Numbered from the stretch's first letter, positions 21,712-33,440 are shown. The stretch is 64,000 nucleotides of DNA from Ceriagrion tenellum (GCA_963169105.1 OY720633.1:36658795-36722794), one strand, 5' to 3'. The notes: generated by a model from the letters alone, not told the origin. Translations and numbers: made by a program.

Positions 21712-21778
21712 AGAATAGAAAAGAATTTTATTGTCCTAAGGGACTTTGTCCCAGGACAATAAAATTGTTTTCTATTCT
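21712..21778 (+). repeat. 26-bp inverted repeat (hairpin) in LINE B 3' UTR
   Basis: The arms 21,712-21,737 and 21,753-21,778 are complementary at 25 of 26 positions and are separated by 15 bp. A related GTCCTAAGGGACTTGGTCCC stretch lies just upstream (21,673-21,692). The hairpin covers the last part of the element and is followed by repeats of TTCTA. Stem-loops near the 3' end are recognised by the RT in several LINE families, so a priming role is plausible. Confidence 0.75.
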
Positions 21779-21789
21779 ATTCTACTTAA

Positions 21790-22182
21790 TTGGTGTACAA
21801 CACAGGTGAGCTACATTTTCGAATTGTTCTTAAATTATGTGTAGTGCGATGTTTGTTTCAATCCATGGTCTACCTCAGTTTAGCACAAATCGACGCAATG
21901 ATAAATATCACCAATTCCCGAAATATCGTCTGCAACCGTAATTACTATGATGAAAAACTGATCCAGGAGGCTTAAAATACATATGAACAGCAGTTGAGCA
22001 CCAAATAGTAACATGCTCGATTAAATGTAGTTGTTCTCTTCCGTCAATTCACGACATTTGATGCAGCTATGATAACCAAGAAAATCCCTCGCAGAAATTT
22101 TCCAATTAAAGATAATCCAAAGGAAACATACTACTATGGAAATCACAGGAAATATGAGGCTTTTTGCAATAAAAATTCAATA
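21790..22182. other. Unannotated spacer
   Basis: AT-rich DNA lies between LINE B and the piggyBac-like element. No gene is recognised. Confidence 0.4.
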
Positions 22183-22594
22183 TTTAACTCTGGATCCGCC
22201 ACTGGGTTTGGCCAGACCCAATAAGTGTTTTGCCGCCATTTTCAGGCCACTTGAGGCATGATGATGCCGTCTCCTGACTTTTCATGACTAGTGACTAGGA
22301 TCGTGTGCCGAAAATATTTTCGTCGGGGGCCCTTGAGAAAAATCCGGATTTACCTTAGATCGTCATTGGGTCTTCTCTGACCCAGGAGAGAAATTCTGTT
22401 TTTACGACAATATTCGGATCGTAATGCTACATATTACTACATGACCAGTTATAATTCAGTAACTCTACTCTTTTCACGAGAGAAAAAAAAACATCAATCT
22501 GGATGTTAGGAGTCCTGCCAAAACTGTTGCAGCGCCCCCTATGCAATAGGTTAGAGAAGCGGAGTGCAAAAAAATATCTCAAACGCACTGTCGA

Positions 22595-23262
22595 TCAGCC
22601 TAAATGAGCCCAAGAAAGCCTATTTGCATGTGCCTGAATTATTTGGTGCCACTCAAAAGGGTGACGACATAAGGACCTGCGTAGTTCGTATCTTTTAGCA
22701 TCATCAAGTCGGCTATACCGCACATAAGAGGCCGCCTTTGCAAACGCCGCGTCCGTCAGTATCGGCTCCGTTCATGATGGCACGGCAAGGATTGGAGCCG
22801 GTCGAAATTATAACTCTGCTCTGTATGAATTACCTGAAGGTTTTCCTGAAGGATATTATGTGGAAATTCCATCCCAACATATTCATATCCTGAGATTGAA
22901 GGCAGCAAAGACACAGGTTCAAGGTGACGGAGAAGAGGAAGATGAGATGCCCTAGCACAGAAAAATAGGTCTGTATTAGGGCAACGATTGTCACGCGTTA
23001 CTTTAGTACGGAAACAGTTATTCATGGCCGTGAATTTTAACATTTCTAGTTTAGACAAATGCTCAGAATACCTCGGAAGGAACTGATAGCTGAAATTCCC
23101 GTAGAATAATGCTGAGGGTGGCTCCAAAGACGCAGTCGCAAAAAATCGTTCACGATTAGTTAGACGTCGAGCACGACCACCAAGCTTGTTCACCTTACTA
23201 GCAGAGTACGAGATTGAGACCCCGAATGGCAGCAAGTGGAAAGTTAATCTACTTGATGTCAC
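22595..23262 (-). pseudogene. Unidentified reading frame inside the piggyBac-type element
   Basis: Two abutting minus-strand frames are open. The first has 168 codons (23,262 down to 22,756; includes SGYEYVGMEFPHNILQENLQ). The second continues in another frame from about 22,760 to the stop at 22,595 (LTDAAFAKAASYVRYSRLDD, then RRSLCRHPFEWHQI). Together they would be one frameshifted protein of about 220 aa. I do not recognise the family. The plus strand of the same DNA is also open for about 70 codons up to 22,955 (YELPEGFPEGYYVEIPSQHI), so the coding strand is uncertain. This could be a fortuitous, captured or highly diverged sequence. Confidence 0.3.
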
Positions 23263-24428
23263 TGCGGCGGGGCGATGACGCGATTGAGGAGATGCATTCA
23301 GTTACTATTTTGTTTGGACTCTATCGAATACAAAGAACTTTCAGCCATGTCATTCATTATATATATTAGTAATCTATAGTAGTCTATTAGCAAATATGTA
23401 ATTCAGAAGGGCATTTTTTAAGCGTGAAGACAGCCTCCCTTCTGATGTCTGACAGGGACAGGCACAAACCCACCTCTTTCGTGAATTCATTCCTGTGGGG
23501 TGGAGGAAGGAAGAATGGTTATTTCTCCCAGTCTCTCGTCTTCAAAAGAGGGATTTTCCATCACATGTGGAGTAGAAAATTTAGATACAGGTAATTCGGA
23601 GGTCACGTCCTGTACACCATCCTGACGGTTGAAGTTGAATGGCCGAGGGCGTGCACCCTGGCTAAGAAAATGAGTGGCTTTAGCATATGTAATCCTGGTT
23701 GAAGAGCAAAACATAGAGATGAAATAATGGAAGGGTTCAATTTTTGCCTATGAAATACTGCGCTGCTCCTAGTGACTAATTCTCATAGGAATGCGAGTAA
23801 AATAATGGGATGGAACACACGGATATAGTTATCTGCGCATGTGACTTCACAATTTTTTTAACATCTAGTTCATAAACCTACTACCATATGAAGAAATTTA
23901 CTTATAAATATTCTTTTCTAATCAATTACAAATAGTCCATGGCATATAAATGAGAAATACTTCAATATTCGTTGCTTAAAGTAAAAAAGCCTAAAATTAT
24001 AAGAATCTGTAATTTAAATAAATAGAATAATACCCAAAAGAGAAGGAATGGTAAAGAAAACGCAACAACTCCACCGAATGTAAGGAGAGTTCAAATAACT
24101 CCTTGCCGTCCTATCAGGTACATACATAAAACTTGTAAAATTTTGCCATAATGTAAACATAATTATATACTCTGCTGTTTAAAATACAAGCTAAATGAAT
24201 AAAGTTATGAAGTTGCAATGCAATAAAATGAAAAATAATTATTAAAAAATCACTTGAATTAAAAAATGGATGAAATGACACATACCCTTCAATTGTTAAT
24301 TAATATTTGGCAGTTCACAAAACTTCTGGCTGGATATAAATTACTTTTAGATACGGTCTAGCATAATGTTGGAAAAGCGTACGAACAATGAACTGCTCGG
24401 TTTCATCTGTGAAGTCCTCGACAATTGG

Positions 24429-24446
24429 TGGGTCTGGCCAGACCCA
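24429..24446. repeat. 18-bp perfect palindrome in the right end of the piggyBac-type element
   Basis: TGGGTCTGGCCAGACCCA is its own reverse complement. The matching left-end copy (22,204-22,222) has one change that breaks perfect symmetry. The copies occupy the position of the subterminal repeats to which piggyBac transposases bind, so a dimeric binding site is a reasonable inference. Confidence 0.75.
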
Positions 24447-24492
24447 ATGAGGGTTTGAGGGGTAGCTAGATTTGCCGCGGTTCTAGTGTTAA

Positions 24493-26390
24493 GCAAATAC
24501 GAATAACCCAACAAAATTGATTCAAAGGTTTAAATTTTGTATTCTTTCTGCCATCTGTTAAGGAAAATTTCTACCCGATATCTTGATTCGAAGTAATTTT
24601 AAAAAGCAAAAAAGCAAACCTGTGTATTGATTTCAGTTCGACAAAAGAGATAATTTTTGGGGCTTGGCAATAAAATGTGAACCCTGTGCAAACTTGCGGA
24701 AAAATTCAAATAGAATTTTAATCCTTACGGATCATAATTTCCTAGCGAAAGTAAGCCCATAGTTGAAACAGACGAAGTATGTATCAGCATACATATTTTT
24801 GTTCAATCTTTTCAGTCATTTTTGTGTAATTGACTAACAGACAGACAGATACCATTAGATTTATGTATATTATAACTCTATTATCTTTACTTTTACTATT
24901 AAATGGGTTTGTGAATGCTACTTATTCTTTTCTCTCTTGAACCATTAAGAATACCGAGCCTCATAATTCCTCGTAGTTGCCAATTATAAATGCATTAAGT
25001 ACCTAATTGAATATTCGATAACAATCGTAGAAATGTTAAATACTTATTTTACTTGTTTATTAAATTGCAATTTTGCACAGTAAGTAACTCATAGTTTTCA
25101 TTATAGAGTCAACATTTTGTGGACTGAGATCTGGAAATTTAAATTTAGTGCTGAAAAGGGACCAATGTAAATTTTTCCCAGAGTAGATTTTTTATTTATA
25201 AAATGGCTAAAATTGTTTAGAATTCCTCTTTCCATTAAGCTCTTTGTGCAAATATTCTTCTTTATATATCATTTGAGGATTAATGATGGACCACATCATT
25301 CAACCTCAAGCTCTGATATCTCTTCAATTAAAGACTTCAAAGAGTGTTTCTTGAGATTGCTTGGGTCCAACCAAATAGGAAACCCCTCTTCTTCATTGTA
25401 GTTAAAAATACTGCTCTAACGACTTGCCTTAACTATAATCCAGTGGTATTGAGCCAAACATGTTTACTGTTCGACGAGTGAATATTTTAATCAATATTAT
25501 ATTTCCTGCCAGTAGTAGTAAACTGTAGCTCAGATGTAAAATGCGATAGTTAACCATTTTTTTGCCGATGTGTTTTCTTAATTTAAAATAGTACAAGCTA
25601 GCCTCATAATTTAATTTCTATTCTATTTTATGGAGAAAAGCACTTATTTAAATATCTATTCGCAATAACAACTTATTTGTTAGAGAGAAAAATTGCTTTC
25701 TCCTTGTACATAATTCATTTTCACCTTTCGTCTTAGGTCGTGTAGTTTCAGGTTTAATATTTATAGAACATAGGGAGTAAAGGTTTGGGTTTGTTAGCTT
25801 TGATTCATTGAGAGGAAACAGTATAAGTGACATGAATAAAAAAATGGCAAAAATTACTTTTCGGAGGAACATTTGCAATCAATATACGTTGCTTTCACTG
25901 TTTACCAAGAATATCTTTACAGCTCTTTCTCCAAATCCTCACGCAGTTACTCATGTTATTGTTGTGATTTTATTTCAATCTTTAATACAATGTATCTAAC
26001 ATGAAGAGTGGAGTTTCAAAATTATATGAGGGTTATTTTCTCACTTTCTGTATACTCTGTAGCTCTTTCTGTAGACTTGCAAAATTAATTCACATCCTAA
26101 TAATCACTCATTTATTTATTTTCGGTTGCACGAATGCAATAGAAAAATAATTTCAGGAGTGAATTGATTTTAGTCTATCGTTTTGATGAAACAAAGAGGA
26201 ACAAAAATATTCTGCGCTATTATAATCAATTATCAATTTTCAGAGATGAATGTAACATGGGATAGACGATATTTCGGTCATCTATGTATCTTACTTTAAT
26301 TTAAAGTGGCTGGTGAACCTAACATATATTTCTCTTCTGCTAATAGTACGTTTAAGGAAGTGACAGAGGGCAGAGCCCTTCGATCGAGAG
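24493..26390. other. Unannotated AT-rich region
   Basis: No gene, repeat family or RNA gene is recognised. Open frames are short and AT-driven. Confidence 0.45.
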
Positions 26391-26880
26391 TCAGTAGCTC
26401 TTGACAGCACGCCTTTTACACACCTCTCTCTTCTCATTCAGGAGACCTTCTTTCGCTTCACGTCTCGCATACTCAAACTCTCCCCAGAACCCTTCCACAG
26501 CGGCTCCATTGTCTGCCCCTCACGAGCTCGACAGCTTCTCCGTTTGCCGGTTCTCTTGCGGGCGGTTCACTCGGTGGATGTGCTTCTCGTCCCGCGTCGC
26601 CGAGTGGCGCTGAGAACGAAGCGGGCCAAAGGTTGGCTGGATGAGCCGCCGCTCTTTTAGCAGTCAACACGACGCTTTCACGGGACGGGTCAGCCCATTG
26701 TCGCGCGCCGCAATTTGCCGCCGAGTTTCTGAGCAAAGAGATGGGAAGCTGCGTCATTGCCTAGGGCCTCCCAGCCTGGTCGCTCCTTGTGCACACGACT
26801 CAAGAGCACTCGACGATCTCAGCGACGGGTAATCGCCGCGACGGCATTTTCAGCTAGCGCGAGGAGCTGGATGAGGTGCA
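26391..26880. promoter_or_regulatory. CpG-rich island, candidate promoter or first exon
   Basis: GC content and CpG frequency rise abruptly against AT-rich flanks. Examples are the dense CG dinucleotides around 26,540-26,720 and 26,800-26,870. The left edge has a TCAGT initiator-like motif (26,391-26,395). GACGGGTAATCG near 26,823 would fit a splice donor. Overlapping open frames exist on both strands but none has recognisable domains. An unmethylated promoter with a 5' non-coding exon, or a GC-rich repeat fragment, are both possible. I see no adjoining gene body. Confidence 0.3.
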
Positions 26881-26884
26881 ATGA

Positions 26885-27545
26885 GCTGGGGAATACTGTG
26901 GAGCTGCGTGGAGGAAGGCACTACAGATTGTGTAGTCAAGAGAATGCGGTGAGGGAGATGAAATGGAATGAGATAATTAAGATAAACCAAATGTTGTCAA
27001 AGACTCACGAAAGAAGCGATTCACCGTGAAAAATATCCTCTAATTTAAACTGTAAATGCGAATATAATTTGCCTGATAAAATTTCTTGTGAAAAAGTAGC
27101 GGTCTAGCTGTCTAATTTGAAGGAGATGAGGGGATAATGATGAATAACGGCTGGCTGAAATCTCATGTAAATATACCGATAGCCCACCGAAATGCACTCC
27201 AATTCTGGCAAAGCGCACTGCAGAATAGGCAAAACTTTGAATGGTGTTTAAGAATTTATAAACGGGGAAATCGAAAGCATTGCTTAAAACCCAAGAATCC
27301 TATGTAGTATGTGGCCCCTGGTCTCTTTTTGTGAGTGTTAACTGTTATCATTCACTCAATCTGTTGAATATTCTATCATCCGCTTGGTAGGTTTATGGAC
27401 TATTTTCATCACAGTGGCACATCTTTCTGTTTAGGCCCATATGGATGACCCACCGTTAGATTCCTCTTGAATTCAAGGATGCTTATTGCAATGACAAAAT
27501 AAACTTTCCTACTGCATTTGAGACTACAAGCGATTATGGTCACAC
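26885..27545. other. Unannotated region
   Basis: No gene or repeat is recognised between the CpG-rich island and the SINE-like sequence. Confidence 0.4.
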
Positions 27546-27549
27546 TGAG

Positions 27550-27780
27550 GAGTATCGAGCTATCGAGCTAGATTGGATTTCATCTCCGATGGTCCTAGTT
27601 CGAATCCTGGCGGTAATGAAGGCTTCCAGATTCACTCTTGCAGATCCCTACTTGGGTTCTCTGTGTAAAGGGTTTAAAGCATAGCATCCCAATCGTCGGA
27701 TGATACGCTAAACTGTGGGTCTTTTTCCATCATCTGTTAAGTATAGGCTGATAATGACGACGCATTTCTCTCTCCCATCT
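27550..27780 (+). mobile_element. Decayed tRNA-derived SINE-like sequence
   Basis: An A-box-like GAGCTAGATTGG and a B-box-like AGTTCGAATCC (about 27,598-27,608) are spaced as in a tRNA head. They are followed by CTGGCGG and a body containing GATACGCTAAACTGTGGGTC. A more decayed relative near 46,510-46,670 shares the head layout and a similar ACTTTATACTGTGGACC block. No poly(A) or target duplication was confirmed. Confidence 0.45.
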
Positions 27781-27784
27781 TTCG

Positions 27785-28276
27785 TTCTTGACAAAATTAA
27801 TTTCCTAACTCGCTACCCACGTATCCTCTGTGCAATCCTCTAATACACAACCTAAGTTGTCAGTAGTCTCTCTAAATAATCTGCAACTTAGCGAATCGTA
27901 GATTTGATTACTGATTGTAAGTATTTGATGTACAGGGATTAAGGAGGTGAAACGTCTGTTTAGGTAGGTAAACAATTTGTCATTCAGCGTATGATGGTGA
28001 CATAAATGAGGTCATTGATCAAGAAATCAGTGGTCTCATCTTCAGGTTATCAAGAGAAAGCTGATGGCACGATATTAGTGCTAAAATCATTCATGAAAAT
28101 TTTACTTTTGCATGGATTTATAACAATTCTAGATATTTGAATCAGTTTTCAGATTATTTTCATAACTGCATGCGCTATATTTTTCTAAGGCTCTATATTT
28201 TCTGTGGATTCAATATCTTAGCTCTTATAGTTGTCCTGATAACTTTGATAATCTACATCTGGCTTAAAGATATATA
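27785..28276. other. Unannotated region
   Basis: AT-rich DNA without a recognised gene or repeat. Confidence 0.4.
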
Positions 28277-28280
28277 TTAA

Positions 28281-28518
28281 CCCTCAACTGTTTTCTTTCT
28301 TTTTTGATCTTTTTTGACCCACCATAATTTATTATTTATTGTAGTGCTAAAACGGCCACTCGCAGCAACCTTGGCTACAATTTAATCCTAGGGGAGAGGG
28401 CGGAGCAAACTAGTTGAACTTGAGACATCGCGTGTGACGGTTGTCGTTTACAAGCAGTTCGAAGAATCGGGTCAAAAAAGACCCGAGGATAGTGTGTGCG
28501 TATGATGGTAGTTAAGGA
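28281..28518. mobile_element. Short piggyBac-like MITE
   Basis: 238 bp are flanked by TTAA at 28,277-28,280 and 28,519-28,522. The left end CCCTCAACTG and the inverted right end TCCTTAACTA agree at 7 of 10 positions. Subterminal motifs are a GATCTTTTTTGACCC copy on the left and GGGTCAAAAAAGACCC, a perfect palindrome, near 28,469-28,484 on the right. It is too short to code for a transposase. Ends and TTAA target fit the piggyBac superfamily, but the terminal repeats are weak. Confidence 0.5.
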
Positions 28519-28522
28519 TTAA

Positions 28523-31480
28523 TCTGAGAAATTCATGCGGAATAATGTAATTCAGAAATAACATATTATTGGTGGACAGGTATGTTTAAATCGTATCGAC
28601 ATGTTATAATGCAGACACATTAAGTGTTGAAGTGATGATATATTTCTCTCGCTACATTTTCCGTTCAAGAGCATTGGCTGCGTAAATTATAAAAGCATGA
28701 TCTACAAATTTTCCTCTCAAAATAAGATATCCGTTGAGCGAAGTTCTGGTATCCATCTCCTTTAAGTAAACCTATCTCCTTAAGCAAACAGGCTGAGGAT
28801 CAATTTCATGCTCCCATTTACATTTTTGATGTATTCGATGCATGCAGCATTCGCGAAGTATTGATGGGACCCTTAACCGCAGTCTACTGTGCTCTGCGTT
28901 ATTCAAATGTATTTGGCTTCTCTTCGCTATTATCAATTTTTTAAATCAATATATTATCAATTTTGGCCTTTAATGTAAGAGGTAGACTTCGGTTTTTGGA
29001 GCTTAAACTGTGATTACAGTGCACTATCTTAATAAACTTAATTTGGGAGATTATCTCCGAAAGTAAAGCTTTATATTTACATTGTTCACACATTGGACGT
29101 AAACTTTAGACTAATATGGACGATGTTGTCCGCCAGATAAAAATCCTCAGAAGACTTTAGGTGAGGACCTGTCTTCCTTTTTCTAACGTTAACTGAAAAA
29201 CTATAAATTCTAATGAAGTGTTTCTCCCCTTTTTACAAATGAGAAAAAGTTACGCAGAGGCAAAAATTACCTTTTTCTCGGACTGGGTTTCGAAACAGAA
29301 GCCCCGGAATTACTCTCCGTGCTTCATAAGAAATTACCTTCTCTCAAAATATGCTCCTAGTTTCACTTAGCAGTTATGCTCATGGCGCCGTAGCTCACAG
29401 GGTCAAAGCCACTTTTTTACGCATGTGTGCGTACCTTGTTGGTAATTTACACATCCACCTCGGCAATTCCTGTTGAAGTTACTCTCGTGGCAAGTTCTTC
29501 AGAAATTTGAATTTGAACTGCTTTTTAATGAGAGTGCTAATTAAGATTATCCACCGGAGAATCTCAATGGACGATTGTTCGCATTCCTTGGCGTATAATT
29601 TCCACTGAACTGCTCTCCTATATTTCGCTGCGCCACCAGTTGGAAAAGCTTTTATTCTATATTTTGTACTTGAACATTCTCATGGGAAAATGTTATTTAG
29701 CAGTATAATACTGGGAAAAACCATGGGAAGTATCCCATCTTTCACCAATTATCAATAATTTCTAATGGATATAAACACATCTAGGGGGAAATACTCAGCT
29801 AAATAGGTGTAACTTGAGCCAAATCTCCGCCCTTATCTCAACGAAGTATAGTGGTTTCCCAAATGAAAGAGCTAGCATAGGTATATTTCTAAGTGTGATC
29901 CAAGCATGCTAAATCAGATAAAACAAAATTATCCCATGATCTTTCACGACTTGGTTACAGAAAAGTTTGTTGTAGAAAATCCACCTTTGTAGCAGAAAAT
30001 TTTGGCCCAGTGGCTTTATCATGCTAATTTTAAAAATTTGTACTAGGAAAGAAGCAATAGTTATTATTCATCTAATATGGTATCGAACTCTAGGAAATAT
30101 ATGAATAAAATTCCTCATCTTTGAGGTGTGGGGGTAGTTTGGATGTTGCGTACTTTGAGCCAATAGATGAGCGTGTAGGGCGCTGAGGATACTCTGGAGG
30201 AGTGCGTTGATGCCGGGGAGGGGGGGGGGGGCAAGCATTCCAAGGCTACATGAAGGGATCCACTTGCAGCTCCCCTGCCGCATTACGCTCCCCTCCACCT
30301 TTTAAGTTCCCCCGCATTTGACTCCACTCCACTATCTCAGGATGCAAATCTCTGCCCCAGCAATAAGCATGTGTAGAAGTATTATGTGTATTTAATTTAA
30401 CCGAGGATTTCTGAATGAATGTTGAAGCAGCCATAAGCATATCCTACCCGAGAGCAAACTTGTGTGTACAACATCAAAATTTAATTTGACGCCGTTTATC
30501 CATCGTTTATTTATTCGGAAGAAACTCTATGCGGGTCTTTGAGATTCTATCAGTGAAGCTTTGTCAACTGTCGGTAATTAATGGCTGTAGCATAAAACTA
30601 ACGTGGTGTTCAAGAAACAGTTGGGGCTCATGATCACTGTATGGCGAAAAGTGGAAAGTCCGCAAGTTAAACGCCTTTTTAAGGAGAATTTTGGCACTTT
30701 GGTAACTCTAAAGGCACTTTTATACATGGAAGTTGACTTATATGGAAGTTGCGCGTGTAGAGATATCACTAATCGTATCGCTACTTGCAGACAATCGTTC
30801 TACATACACATTTCTTTCGGATTTTCCCCAAAAAATGGATGACGAAAGTAAGCAATGAATGCGGTAATTTCGAAAATATCCTAAATATGGCAACGATGGT
30901 GTTCGCACATCACTGTTTTAGTACCATACGAATTCGTGGATTTAATTGTTTTATATAAATTACATTAATTTTGAATTATTACATCGTATCAATTATGAGC
31001 ATTGTGACAAAAATAATTATTATTATCTAATAAGGCGAACGTCAAAAGGCTTACCTTTGGGGCTGTTTAGCATTTAAAATATTTTCAAGTACACATAAAT
31101 ATTTACTGGTGAAACAACACCTACTAATTTAACTGTTGATTACATTATTAATCTCCATTCGCTAGCATGTGATAAGATTCCACTGGATGCGGGGCTATTT
31201 TATCGCGGAGCGGATATTCTACTTGCCGGCAGTATAGAAGTTAGTCTATTTTCCTTGCAAGTGCGAACCTTGGTCGATTTCTATCACCATAAAACCCACT
31301 GCCATGGAATTCCATGCTTACATATTGTAGAGTTGATTTTAAGTGACTTGCAATGATACTGCTTTGGAGGCGACTTACATGAGTAAACCCGCCGTAATAA
31401 GAGTAACAATAATGTAGAGGCTACACGGAAAGAATGTGCTTATGCGAATGTAGAGTCGTCATCTCTCGCTGTCTTCGTAG
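28523..31480. other. Unannotated region
   Basis: No gene is recognised. A run of 12 G lies at 30,220-30,231. Open frames at 30,068-30,440 and 30,578-30,842 lack motifs. ATGGCGCCGTAGCTCACAGG near 29,382 looks superficially like a tRNA 5' half, but no matching T arm follows. Confidence 0.45.
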
Positions 31481-31494
31481 CCAAATGTCCCTTT

Positions 31495-32320
31495 CTAAGT
31501 CTGTTTTTTCATTTCCCCGTAGGATTTGCAGTTCATGATTGACATCACACTGAGGAGTAAGGATATTCTAGATCGTTCTCTCCTTTTCTTTCCCAACACT
31601 TTTCCTTCAATTATGTTCTTGATGAGCTCGTTATGCCTTACTAAGTGACCAATTAGTTTAATTTTCCTGCAGTGAATTGTTTGGAGAAGCGTTCTTTTTT
31701 CACCTACTTCTTTCAAGACTTTCTCATTTGCTTTCCTCATGACCCAACTTGTTTTAGTCATTCTCCTCCAGAATCACATTTCGGCTGCCTGGAGCCTGTC
31801 TTTTTCTCGCCTATTTAATGCCCATGTTTCACAACCATAGGTGAGTGTACTCCACATAAATCTCTTCCCCGTATCAATTGAGAGGTGGTTGTTTACCAAG
31901 AGGTTACGCTTCCTTTGGAAACCTTGTTTGGCCAGGGAGTTCCTTCTCTTAACATCTGTTAAGCTTGCATTTACATTTGTTGTTTGACTTCCCAAGTAGC
32001 GAAACTCTTTTACTTGGTCAATGGTTGAGTTTCCTCTCTTAATTTTAGCTTTTATATTGCTGTTTAACTTGTCCAACACCATAATTTTTGACTTTTTAGT
32101 GTTATTAATTAATTTAGTGTTGTAATTTAATTTTAAGTTATTCAGTTGTTTTTCAAGAGTCTCCAGTGTGTGATTCATATCCTTTTCTGAGCCTTTTCTA
32201 TTCTATGTCGTCGGCAAATCGGATATAATGGATGAGTTTGCCATTTACCTTTATGCCCTTACTCTTTAATTTGTTCTTTCTATTGCTGCTTCTATGAAGA
32301 GGTTAAAGAATTAAGGTGAA
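31495..32320 (-). pseudogene. RTE-like LINE 3' fragment, RT motif to C-terminus
   Basis: On the minus strand the order is an LFNLFIEAA block and GKLIHYIRFADDI (FADD is the RT catalytic motif, about 32,200-32,240). Then come KEFRYLGSQTTNVNASLTDV, a segment ending in TYGCETWALNRREKDRLQAAEM, and EKRTLLQTIHCRKIKLIGHL followed by VRHNELIKNIIEGKV. It ends at the stop near 31,495. At least two frameshifts (near 31,770 and 32,190) interrupt it. The endonuclease and N-terminal RT are absent, so it is a 5'-truncated insertion. Assignment to the RTE lineage rests on this C-terminal pattern and is moderately secure. Confidence 0.75.
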
Positions 32321-32324
32321 ATGT

Positions 32325-33435
32325 AGAGTATAAGAAGAATATAATAATGTATCACGCCGATAAGCCTCTCAGATGCATCACATTTTGCCCAGCAGATTTC
32401 TTCGGTGCTCTTTGGTAACTGATCCTCAAAGGTAGTTTTCCGTTTCTGAGAAGTTTATTCATTACATGAATGACTAATCTGAGCCTTCGGTTCGGAACAG
32501 GTACGCTACTCACATTCATATGCTGGTCGACATATAGCCTATACGAGAAGCATTACATCTTGCACGGGAAGGACTGGCCATTTTGGCATGAAATATGCAA
32601 GAATAAGGAATCAAAGTGGTCACAAAAGAGTTATTCTCATGGAATTTCTATTCAAAGAACGAATTTATTTTGCCAAGACTGACAAGGGCATGCCGACAAA
32701 GGCAGTCCTTTGAAGAATTTTCTGCTGGAATTTTTTCTTAGAAAATTGCCTTTCTTCCCAAAACTTTCTCCGTAAAAATGCGCAGTTTATGGGGACTGAG
32801 TGATCGACATAAAGAATTCAATATTTTGTAGGAGGATACGTACATGCTAATCTTAGGGAGAGCTGCTATGTGGGAGTGTATACGACGAGGATGTTAAAAG
32901 TAAACAGAGCGTCAATATGCTACATCCACGAAAGATTATGTACACATCAATAATTTCCAGATGAGAAATTAGCTCTGACACTTCCCTGAAAGAAGAAGTA
33001 TGTAACGAAATTTATATATAGAAAAATAAAGTTTTAAATTCTATGCTAAGTACGTAACAAGATCACAGTCGGAGGCATTCAATGAGAATAAGGGCAGGAA
33101 TACGATAAATTAATGCCATTCTAACAGTTCAAAAGCTAAACATTTTAATGAGAAGACGTCGAATAAGTGGAGTAATTTTCATATATAGACATGCATTTGA
33201 CCAAAACTGAGTTTACCAGGGAAGACATAAGAAGAATGATAACGCTTAACGTATGAATCATTAACCGAGCCGATGGTAGAGAGGCGAGATTGAATCCTTC
33301 CTCTAAAGGCCCTGTTTCCGCTCATTGTAAAAACTTGAAGAATAGCTTTGTGAAAAGTTATGAGATCATAGCATGTGGTCTATATTCTAAAATTAATCAC
33401 ACGATAAAAGAGGATTTGGATAAAGTAAAAGCTTA
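32325..33435. other. Unannotated region
   Basis: No gene or repeat is recognised between two RTE-like fragments. Confidence 0.4.
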
Positions 33436-33440
33436 GAGAT

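Larger units (their letters stand above)
17457..21785 (+). mobile_element. LINE B: near full-length CR1-clade retrotransposon
   Basis: About 4.3 kb holds two adjacent ORFs and a structured 3' end. The likely 5' end has two tandem TCAGTC initiator-like motifs (17,457-17,468) followed by GGTCGTG (17,472-17,478), as is common at transcription starts of internal-promoter LINEs. ORF1 carries a PHD-like finger and a coiled coil. PHD fingers in ORF1 are an established trait of some CR1-like elements. ORF2 has endonuclease and RT domains but carries three frameshifts and one nonsense codon. The 3' UTR ends with a large hairpin and a repeated ATTCT pentamer. No clear target duplication was seen. Confidence 0.85.
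22187..24488. mobile_element. piggyBac-type element with unrecognised content
   Basis: 2,302 bp are bounded by TTAA on both sides (22,183-22,186 and 24,489-24,492). The left end is CTCTGGATCCGCC and the right end, read inward, is CACTAGAACCGCG, with about 9-10 of 13 positions matching. Next comes a 19-bp subterminal repeat centred on GGGTYTGGCCAGACCC. It is set 3 bp inside the left terminal repeat and 30 bp inside the right one. Canonical piggyBac has 13-bp terminal repeats with 19-bp internal repeats spaced 3 and 31 bp. The internal DNA shows no recognisable DDD transposase, so the element is non-autonomous or decayed. Orientation is unknown. Confidence 0.7.

Noticed and set aside
23487..23714. 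75-codon minus-strand frame with a possible splice acceptor (CTTCCTCCACCCCACAG) at its end
   Set aside because: No matching donor or neighbouring exon could be identified inside the piggyBac-type element.
29380..29440. tRNA-like head (GGCGCCGTAGCTCACAGG)
   Set aside because: No B box or T arm follows at the right distance.
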